Shown: positions 56,301 through 64,000 of the stretch, one piece after another
Numbering within the stretch: position 1 is the first letter of the stretch
Layout of the letters: each line of letters starts with the position of its first letter
NCBI GenBank assembly: GCA_035048495.1
Contig: CM068551.1
Location: forward strand, 21,330,248 to 21,394,247
Reading direction: 5' to 3'
Length of the DNA: 64,000 bases
From: Euptelea pleiosperma
Lineage: Eukaryota; Streptophyta; Magnoliopsida; Ranunculales; Eupteleaceae
Translations under genes and position numbers: made by a program
Notes under the pieces: model-generated
Databases searched by the model: none
The model's input: only the letters and a program-made list of their open reading frames with translations
What the model was told of the DNA's origin: nothing

Positions 56301-58404
56301 ATATGCGAGCCTAAAGGCAGAGAAGATGTCCATAAAATCTTATAATGTGCATTTGAATTAAAACATATATGTTAAACAATGTTTGTCAAGTGATTCTAAC
56401 TTTCTAGGAAGAATCACATTTGAAGGAGTTATTTAAACCTCAGGTAAATGAACATATCTATGGAACACACAATACACAATTTCATGGTAAATAGAGAACC
56501 AGGTATTCCAAGTATTTGGTTATACATACTTGGTTTGTGGTAAGCTACAATTTAGGATAATCCAATAACTGTGTCCATGTTTTGGTTATCACTAAATACT
56601 AGACATTTTGATTTTAAAAAAGTGATTCTAGTAAAGACCTCTTACTATAAAGGCATGTAAAAGAATTATTCCTTTAACCCTCACTAACCAAAGAGATACG
56701 GGACATTTGTTCCCAGCGGATTGTTCACAAATAAAATATCAAGACATTTCCTGCAGTGCTTCCCTCTTTGAGTATCCACAATAAGAGACGGCCTCTAAAA
56801 TGGCCACCATCCGATTAACAAACCTTTAACTTTTGAGCTCTACTTAAAGAGCTTCGGTTAGAGAAAACCCTAAGTAAAAATAAAGTTCAAACGAATATCA
56901 ATTATCCATGCCATTTTGTTATACTTTGACACCACGGCACTATTTTCAAAATGAAGGTGTTTCCAGGAAACTTCAAGACTTCAACATCTCACTTGAGTCA
57001 ATAAACAAGGGTCAATGGTTTCTGCAGTGTTAGTCAATGATATAACTTAGATTTAGATATGCTTCAGTCTACTTAAATTATGAAGCCATATGCCTATACT
57101 AGATGGCATAAAATGTTCACCAAACTTCCATTAGACCATGACGAAGAAGAGCTAATCCAAGGACCTATAACACTTCATCAAACAGTCGTTTGAAATTCAA
57201 ATTAAGCATCTCCATTTATAATTTGTAATTGGACTTCTCTTTTCCTTCTATTCTAGTGGATTTACTATGTAAATAGTATACTCAAAGTGAAGTTCAAACT
57301 AAGTGAAACCAGCTAAAGTTCCACCTGAAAATTCAATCACAATCTAGGGTTTTGATGATAACTGGGGATATCAACGATAATCAGAAAAACAAACTACACA
57401 AGTAATCTCTAATGGTCTAATTTGTAATTGAACTTCACTTTTTCTTCTTTTTCTTATTTTCCTGTGGATTTGCTATCAAAGCCTGGAGTCCCTATTTTAA
57501 GGATTTTGAAAATCTATTGGGCCTAAGCAGCTAAGAACAATTTCATGTATTTCTATATTTTAAATCTATTACCCATAAGGTGAAAGAATAACTACAAAAT
57601 AGACATGTCGATATCATAAAAATTCATACAAAACCTAAACAAAAAGGAAATTGAACGCAAACTTGATAAAGAACCAAGTTATACAAATTACAGTAATGCT
57701 ATGAGGTTAATAAGTCTCATGGCTAAACACAGTATTATATTCAATGATGAAGGATCATTATCATACTCGAGTCAACAATAAGGTAGTTTGTCTTTCTCCG
57801 CAAGTCAACATTACCCACTCCAGCCAGCAAGAATCCAGTTACAGTGTCCTACATCAAATAAATCATTTATTAAATGGGCTGCACAGACTATGGTGTGATC
57901 TATTTGCACCATGAAAGATAAAGCTTGTACAGAACCGTAACATACTAAAATGCCAGCCATTAAAGTAGATAAACCAGGATAGAGATTGCATGATCACATA
58001 TTTATAAGATACATGCTAACGGAGTTATCAGATATTTTCTGTGCTCCTGAGAAAGTGACAATATAACACCGTAGTTCTAGAAGAGGAGCTTTGGAATGTC
58101 ACTAAATTGTAATTAACAGAAAGCAAAACAAGCCTATCTCCATCCTCTATAGAACGATAAAGTTAGATAAATGAAACCAATTAGAGAGAGAAAGAGAGGA
58201 GGTTAAAAGTTAAAAACTAAAATTATGGAAAAGTAAGACACTAAGCCCAAGTGTTTAGAACATATATATAAAGGATATAAGCTGATTTACACTGAATAGT
58301 AAAAGAACTAAAGCATATATATTTAACTACAATGCCCATACCTCATCAGCAATCATAGCAATAAGTGCCGAGTTGTTAGTTGGGATCTGAGCTCTGTTGG
58401 CCAT
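50371..58404 (-). CDS. VHA-F: V-type proton ATPase subunit F
   Basis: Four exons, read on the minus strand: 58404-58342, 57848-57767, 52261-52179 and 50535-50371. They join in frame to 130 residues, the normal length in plants. The start [20 protein letters not shown], the middle [20 protein letters not shown] and [20 protein letters not shown], and the end [20 protein letters not shown] are diagnostic of subunit F. It is a soluble part of the V1 sector, sitting with subunit D in the central rotor that couples ATP hydrolysis to proton pumping at the vacuolar membrane and endomembranes. The coding sequence is only 393 bp but the gene spans 8 kb, because intron 2 (5.5 kb) has taken up nested LINEs. 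No lesion is seen in the coding exons. Confidence 0.96.
50660..50830 (+). mobile_element. RTE-like LINE 3' tail fragment in VHA-F intron 3
   Basis: The words TAGGATTCATGTTGGCATCC and AAGGCATAGATGATGATG resemble the 3' tail of plant RTE LINEs. There is no coding capacity left. Confidence 0.4.
52880..53102 (+). mobile_element. RTE-like LINE, left part (split by a later insertion)
   Basis: The plus-strand frame reads [20 protein letters not shown] and [16 protein letters not shown], the C-terminal region of plant RTE-type LINEs. The frame stops at the boundary of an inserted L1-like LINE and resumes in frame at 55951. It lies in VHA-F intron 2. Confidence 0.8.
53103..55950 (-). mobile_element. 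5'-truncated L1-like LINE inserted in the RTE-like element
   Basis: Its 3' end at the left shows a T-run, the poly(A) tail of a minus-strand insertion. It is flanked by the 13-bp duplication AGGATGTTGAGAT at 53090-53102 and 55951-55963. From right to left the minus-strand frames give the region before the reverse transcriptase (55981-55304), reverse transcriptase blocks ([39 protein letters not shown]) and the zinc-binding tail ([20 protein letters not shown]). Several frameshifts and stops make it inactive. The 5' part with the endonuclease is missing. Confidence 0.85.
55951..56280 (+). mobile_element. RTE-like LINE, right part
   Basis: It continues the frame broken at 53102 ([20 protein letters not shown]), then passes through frameshifted sequence with [14 protein letters not shown] and a GGCTTATGATTATGG tail. 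Together with 52880-53102 it forms the host element of the nested pair. Confidence 0.75.
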
Positions 58405-58755
58405 TTAGGTGAATAGTATGACTGCAAAAAGACAAATAAATTATGACGTCAGGTATTAGAGCATATCAGGATCCAAAAGACCATTAAAACTTCACTAACA
58501 TCTCAGATTAAGAGCTATACAATGAACATAGAACAGTTAATTACTAAACATATCAGCAACGACTGCTTGAGACTTTCTTTACTAGCCGAACTCCTAACCA
58601 TTTATGGTGCTCTTGACAAATAAAACTCTATTTTTAAATGTTTAAAAAACTACATACATAAGTTTTAAACCCAATTCAATGACTAAAATACATCTGACAA
58701 GTCTGGAAAAACCAAATACATCCAATCTTCCATGAATCCATATCCTCTCTCTTCT
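58405..58755. promoter_or_regulatory. VHA-F: Proximal upstream region of VHA-F
   Basis: This AT-rich 350-bp stretch lies between the start codon and the inverted-repeat element at 58756. It should hold the leader and core promoter. No single TATA box can be assigned with confidence. Confidence 0.35.
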
Positions 58756-60045
58756 TCTTTACCCCAATTTTTTCCAAGGGCACCCACATATTTTTCCCCT
58801 AGATATGTGGAGCCTTTACTAATAACCTATTATGAGAGCACCCACCCATCTTGCTCATCCCACCACTGCTCATCATCTTGATCCTTCACCCTATCCTTAA
58901 ACTGACACTCGAAGGCCGGTAACGTCACTGTCGACCTCAGAATTGTCGAAAATCGCCGGAGAATCGCCTTTGACAGCTATCTTGGAAAAAATGATTGAAA
59001 GGGTAGAAAACACAAACAAAGAAGTGGAAAGCTCACCTAAATCGATGGGAGCCTTGGCAAAACTAACTCAAGTGGAAGAGAACCTTCCACAAACATCTTC
59101 TTCACTGGTAAAACAGCTAATTTCGCCGTCGCCGGCGTCTCTTCCTTATTTGTTTTGCATACAGCATAAGCACCTGTAACTCGTCGTATCGGTTACTCGA
59201 CACCGACATTCATTCATCCATTTCAGTTGGACCCAACCGAAGTTTTTTCACATTTGTCGGTTGGATCAAACCAACATTTGTTAATCAATTTCAGTTGTAT
59301 CCAACCGACACTAAGAAAAACTCAGGCTCAAGAAGAGGGGCAGAGAAACTGTGTCGGTTACATACAACCGACACTCTATGTCGGTTGGATCCAACCGAAA
59401 TTCGTTAAGTAATGTCAGTGAAGTCCAACCGACGTTACTTAAAGAGGTTCGGTTGAATCCAACCGACATAGAGTAAGACTTGGGATTCTTACTGTCACTT
59501 GGATCCAATTGACATCTTTCAATCAATTTTGGTTGGGTCCAACCAACACTAAGAAAAACTCAATGAATCTTTTTTTTTTGTTAGGATCTCTTACCTGATT
59601 GATCAATATTTTTTACTTTTCAGATGATAAAACAAATAAAAAACAATCTCTGGGTATCATTTCGAAGAGAATGGTTGCAAGTCAAGATTTAAACTCATTA
59701 CTAATAGAATGGTTGGAAATTAAACACAAAAAAAAAAAAAAAAAAAAAACAAGTTTAACTCATCAGAATGGTGACCAGACGGTGTACTGTCGCCGGTCAG
59801 TGTTGCCAGCGTAAGTAGTGTCGTTGGACGTTGTAGTATCGCCAGGTGGTGTTGCCGAAGTCGACTACGTAGGAGAACATGGAGTAGAAGTCAACGAGTA
59901 GGAGAAAGAAGACGAAGTGAAGTACTACCCTTTTCGTTTTTGAATGGAGTGTCTTTTAACAATGTGGGTGCCCACTAATAGTTTTAAAATGGGGCGGGTG
60001 CCCTTGGAAAATATTGGGGTATCAATATAATTCCCTTCTTTTTTT
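58756..60045. mobile_element. Long inverted-repeat element carrying a palindrome array
   Basis: The left arm (ACCCCAATTTTTTCCAAGGG, then CACCCACAT and GAGCACCCACCCAT) pairs with the right arm (GTGGGTGCCCACTAATAG, GGGGCGGGTGCCC, then TTGGAAAATATTGGGGT). The arms are about 100 bp with indels. Boundaries are approximate and no target duplication was found. The interior has a Thr/Ser-rich frame of no known family and the GTCGGTTGGATCCAACCGAC-like array at 59224-59547. Confidence 0.6.
59224..59547. repeat. Array of nine near-palindromic GTCGGTTGGATCCAACCGAC-like words
   Basis: Copies lie at about 59224, 59257, 59292, 59354, 59380, 59415, 59448, 59494 and 59529. Each has the core TTGGATCCAAC or a one- to three-base variant, and most intervals are 33-35 bp. 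The copy at 59380 is almost a perfect palindrome. Some transposons carry clustered subterminal repeats of this kind for transposase binding, which is a possible reading. Confidence 0.85.
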
Positions 60046-60817
60046 CTGATTTGGTAACCCTTTGCTAATATTTGGAGGACAAAGACCTCATTGGAGGCCA
60101 TGGCATTGCATGCTACAGTACACAGATCCTTCAAATCCCCTTCACTGTGTCAAACCATTATGACGTGGGTATGGCTCCAATGTTACAGATTGAGAACAAC
60201 TCCCTCAATGATGACTTTGATCAAAATTGTCTCCCCTCTCAAGTGATTTTCTTACCAGTAGTCCTTGTTGAACAGGATATACCACATATTATCAATAGGG
60301 AGGGGATCCCAAAGGCGCATAAGCTTAGATATTTTGCAATGTGGATCTTAGAAGCCCGTTGAATGGAGGAAGAGTATCCAAGTAGCCAACCGATAAGGCT
60401 TATGATGATAATGGATCTTAGAAGCCCCAAATCTTTCCCAAAATAATGTTTTTATTAGAATTGGGTGATAACTTTGTCCAAAAAAAATTCTCCCTCATGG
60501 TTCGACAATTGAACGGATCCAATTCTTCGTGTAAATCTTCTTTCATATTTCATTGAATCCATACCAACACCAAATCAACTTAACTCACTTTCCATGATCG
60601 ATCATGGTATTCCTTACATTGAATTAAAAAAAATGGACAATTAAAAGAAAAACAGTGATGATCGAGCAAATTAAAGCCAAAGAAAACGCAAAAAAGAGAA
60701 AATAGGGGTACCGAAAAAAATCTTGGGAGTAAAAAATGAGATAATATGGGTACTAGAGTGAAAGCCACCTCAGAGTGGGCACTGTGGACATCGTCGGCCT
60801 TGGAAGCGTTGTAGAAT

Positions 60818-61065
60818 GTTAGGATCCTAGGTTAAGACCTTAGTTTTCCGCTCCTCTATCACCTAAGTGATTTTGGAGTATTGGCACGCCCTTCATATCC
60901 CATACTATGGCAAGCCACGTTGTCTTTTTTAAACCATAATTGCCTTTCCCATGACTTGAACCCATGACGTGGTTTTTTGATCTAATACCATATGTGTGGA
61001 CCCAAACCAAAAGCACCTAGGTGATAAAGAAGCGGAAAGCTAAGGTCTTAACCTAGGATCCTAAC
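60818..61065. mobile_element. Short inverted-repeat element
   Basis: The left arm GTTAGGATCCTAGGTTAAGA, then CCTTAG and TATCACCTA, is mirrored at the right by TAGGTGATA and TCTTAACCTAGGATCCTAAC. The arms are about 50 bp, the outer 25 bases being almost exact. No coding sequence. Confidence 0.78.
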
Positions 61066-61324
61066 ATCTTCTTTCTTCTTCCTCGTTGGGTGGAGAGAGG
61101 GAGGATGGATAGTTTCTGGAATCTATAATGAGAGAGGTGGGAGGATTTTATTGTAATTGTTGCGGTACAAGAGTAAATGATGATCTTGACCTCTAATTTC
61201 TTTACTATTGTAAACGAAACCCCGAAGGCTAGAGAAATTTTGCAATGCCCCACATGTTTAAATTTTAATGGGTCGCAATGTAACAAGCTCTAGCTCCATT
61301 TTGGTTACTCAATGCTGATATTTG

Positions 61325-61555
61325 GGCCAATTGCCGCATGGATGTTTAGCCTACCCCCTAGTGGATGTGCACAACAAAAATCACCATGACGGGTAATCTC
61401 TAGCCATCAGATTTTAATACGTTTAAGGTGTGATTCTAGCCGTTGAATTCAACCATTTTTTGAGTACTGAAATCAACGGCTAAAAATCATCCAACAAATT
61501 GGTATTTGGTATGAATGTCTACCAAGGGAATGGCTAAATATACATTTCTAAGGCT
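61325..61555. mobile_element. MITE with GCATGGATGTTT arms, second copy
   Basis: It shares GCCGCATGGATGTTTAGCC and CCCCCTAGTGGATGT with the element at 30058-30333. The mirror arm (TTTGGTATGAATGTCTACCA, GGCTAAATATACAT) is diverged. It abuts the transposase remnant that ends near 61575. Confidence 0.55.
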
Positions 61556-61574
61556 TGCGTGTCGCTGGTTGAAT

Positions 61575-62581
61575 AATTATCAAGTATGCAACCTCTGTGC
61601 TCATTGATGTAATATCGTGTATCGCGGTATGGTGCTAAAAAATCAGGCTCATTAGTGTAACTAGCATCCTAGAGGTAGTATTTTCCTATAAGATAATTGT
61701 TCAATTATTATCATTAGTGCCTCTAATATGCATTTCATAATCACAATAAGATCAACTCACCAAATTGATTGGGTTACCTTGTGGGATTATGAATTGGTTA
61801 GATCTCGTACAAACATTATCAAACACCTTCTGATCATGTGCAGTGCCTTCCCAACCGGCAAGAATATATATAAATTTTAGGTCGAAGGAACACACTACCA
61901 ACACATTCTGAGTGGTCCTAGTTTTTCAACCCCTAAATCTATCTTGTACCTCTTCCGGCACAGTCGCAACAACGTGTGCCCCATCTAGTACTCCTAGACA
62001 ATCCTAAAATATTTTTAGCAATACCTAAACACTTATATGATAATCTAACAAATATAAATTGTTATCTTTACCTTAAACAAGTTGCATATCGGGAGTCGGT
62101 GTTGATTTTTGGTTGGGTTTCGCCCAAATGGATGGTTTCTAAATGATCTTCCTCTAAGCAATTGTATAAACTGAGGATAGCAGATAACATTTCATTGAAT
62201 TGTCGACCGATTGTTTCTCCAGATCAATAAAAACGAGCCTCAAGTATGCTAGGACGTACATTGTGTTCGATAAAAAAAACTCATTACCATTTGTTCTACC
62301 TGGACATTTTTTGTGTTTTTCAAAACACTCTTCTCCCTGACCAGTGCACACAAGGGGTGGAATGCATCCATCCCCATCCGTAATTTCCTAAGACATTTCT
62401 TATTGTTAAACATAATAGACTCCATATATGCCCTTCGCTCAACATATTTGTTTTCATACAGCTCTCTCTGTATATCTACCAATATGTAAGTTGCAGCCAT
62501 AACTATAGCAACTACAACATGAGCAGCACCAACAGCAATAGTCTTTCTTTCTTGTGAGTTCTCACCAGAAGGGTCAACCAT
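61575..62581 (-). pseudogene. Broken PIF/Harbinger transposase (HARBI1-like)
   Basis: Read on the minus strand, exon-like pieces at 62581-62072, 62003-61778 and from 61685 to about 61575 follow the order of plant HARBI1-like nucleases: an N-terminal helical region (KLRMGMDAFHPLCALVREK), ARFYWSGETIGRQFNEML, the first catalytic block DCLGVLDGAHV, ILAGWEGTAHDQKVF, and DASYTNEPDFLAPYR. GT-AG introns separate the pieces. Lesions visible are a frameshift at a run of eight T near 62265, a frame change before the first intron, a TGA in FRG*K near 61920 and a TAG in YYL*D near 61670. The catalytic DDE set cannot be completed. The gene can no longer make transposase. Confidence 0.82.
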
Positions 62582-63592
62582 CTAATAAGAATATCATGTT
62601 CAGTTATGTTGAGAATGAGTTGAAGTAAGGTCAAAAAATAAATGATTCGGACACTTGATTGCAAATACTCATCAAAAGAAATTTGTGCAACAAATTAAAT
62701 TCAAATCTAATCAAAGGTTAAAAGGTAAAATTTTCAAGATGACTAAAAGAAACTCAAAAGCTAAAAATTACATCATCTATACCATTGAACGATGAATTAT
62801 CATCGTTACTATTATAAACTATTTGATATGTCTCAAACTAACTTTTACACTAACTTCATTTCATTTTGATAAATAACAACTTTATTATAATTGACTGTGT
62901 AATCCATTTTCAAGAAGCATTGGCCTTCCTCCAAATTCATTGTAAATTGAATGACATTTCAACTCGATAACTAATTGATAGAAAGCAAGCAACTTGCCTT
63001 CACAGTTCATTCTCAAACAGTTAATTCAAATTCCATTAGGGAACAATTGACAAGGGAGAGAGATTCAAATTGGTCTTGCCTTTGCACTCTCTTTAACTCC
63101 TCTGTTGTTGCAATGATCCTAGTCTAGCATCGATATGATTTAACTCTTCCCCATTCAGGTGGATCAGTTTGGTAATTAGAACAGATAAAAATTTTGAAAA
63201 CAAAAAAAGACAAGTTGCTTTCTACAATTTCTTTGTTCTCAAAGGATGAAATTTGAATTCACTGTGGAAAGGAAACACAAACGAGGGAGATTCAAAACCC
63301 ATCTTGCTTCTACATGTTCTTTAACTCCTCCCCCTTGCTCCAATCAACTATCTTAAGCATCAATCTGCACATTTGCTTCTCAAACTCCTGTTCAATTGAG
63401 GTTTGATAAAAGCAACTGCAACCCATGTGAATTCCCTCACCTGTTCACCTCACCTGTTCATGTGTTTGTGTTTGTGTTTGTGTTTGTGTTTGTGTGTGTG
63501 TGTGTGTGTGTGGTCAACTTCTTACTAGTTCTGTCTTGGTGTATGGTTTGTATAAACTAACTGGAGAGAACCACCACAGAAAAAATTATTTA
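62582..63592. other. AT-rich stretch upstream of the transposase remnant, no gene recognised
   Basis: No coding block is seen. Two related segments near 62990-63130 and 63195-63370 share words such as CAAGTTGCTT or CAACTTGCCTT, TTTAACTCCTC and GAGATTCAAA, indicating an old duplication of about 200 bp. Confidence 0.45.
63459..63511. repeat. GTTTGT and GT microsatellite
   Basis: Five or so TGTGTT units pass directly into a (TG)n run. It is a compound microsatellite. Confidence 0.9.
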
Positions 63593-63897
63593 GGGCACGT
63601 TTGATTGCCAAGTGGGAAAATTGCAGTTTCCTTGGGAAAACACAGCTTTCCATTGTTAGATAGTCATTTTAAATCTGTATAATTTTCCCTACCAAACCAT
63701 TTACATATGGATAAATTTTCCAACTAAGCCCGGAATTCCTTTCCCATCCAGATAGGTGAGAATTCATTTCCACATGAAAATACGCCTTTATTTTCTCACA
63801 TGATTGAAATGTGTTCTAAGTTGCAAACAATTAGCCATTTAAGGCATTTCCGAGATCTACTTTCTCGGGAAAATTTCATGTGCAATCAAACACGCCC
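63593..63897. mobile_element. Tourist-like PIF/Harbinger MITE
   Basis: Ends are GGGCACGTTTGATTGC and GCAATCAAACACGCCC, inverted repeats with two or so mismatches. It is flanked by TTA at 63590-63592 and 63898-63900, the usual PIF/Harbinger duplication. The 305-bp interior has further GGGAAAA/TTTCCC pairing and no coding sequence. Confidence 0.88.
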
Positions 63898-64000
63898 TTA
63901 ATATAATTCAGATTCCATGGAAAAACACGATCTATTTAATGAAACCTTCATTGAAATTTTTTTTGCCATATTCATACAATTTTATCCTTTCAATCCTACC

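Noticed and set aside
60072..60362. 96-codon plus-strand frame between two repeat elements
   Set aside because: No recognisable motif. The sequence just after it resembles an RTE tail, so it is probably LINE debris.

Overview
This window is nuclear DNA from a flowering plant. The evidence is spliced genes with GT-AG introns of up to 5.5 kb, a plant-specific PPR protein and a plant-specific OSB protein, and a dense load of small DNA transposons and broken LINEs. I cannot fix the lineage from sequence alone; long repeat-filled introns fit many woody angiosperms.

Six protein-coding genes can be supported. From left to right they are an intronless E-class pentatricopeptide repeat protein (minus, 1450-3468), an organellar single-stranded DNA-binding protein OSB (minus, 5 exons, 3842-6242), the rRNA-processing protein EFG1 (minus, 7 exons, 11478-16091), the 24-kDa NDUFV2 subunit of mitochondrial complex I (plus, 10 exons, 19578-28719), a UNE12-like bHLH transcription factor (minus, 7 exons, 31628-38077) and V-type proton ATPase subunit F (minus, 4 exons, 50371-58404). 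I rebuilt the exons by joining conserved protein blocks across splice sites of compatible phase. All five spliced models close in frame with no internal stop. Three of the six products (PPR, OSB, NDUFV2) are expected in organelles, but plant genes are not arranged in operons and the neighbourhood implies no shared regulation.

The rest is mostly mobile DNA. I see: a hAT-type MITE family built from AACGG/CCGTT words (five copies, two with perfect and one with near-perfect 8-bp target duplications); a second MITE family with long inverted arms carrying GCCACGTGGC (about eight copies, two with 9-bp candidate target duplications); two Tourist/PIF-type MITEs with TAA or TTA duplications; a 1-kb hAT element; a 5'-truncated LINE with a perfect 20-bp target duplication inside an NDUFV2 intron; a 2.8-kb L1-like LINE inserted into an older RTE-like LINE inside a VHA-F intron; a Ty1/copia remnant; and a broken PIF/Harbinger transposase at the right end. 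Between 42 and 44.5 kb lies AT-rich DNA with two tandem arrays. Upstream of VHA-F is an inverted-repeat element carrying nine near-palindromic copies of a GTCGGTTGGATCCAACCGAC-like word.

I found no CRISPR array, rRNA, tRNA or operon structure. I saw nothing that amounts to a new multi-gene system. The most unusual material is the repeat families and their nesting.
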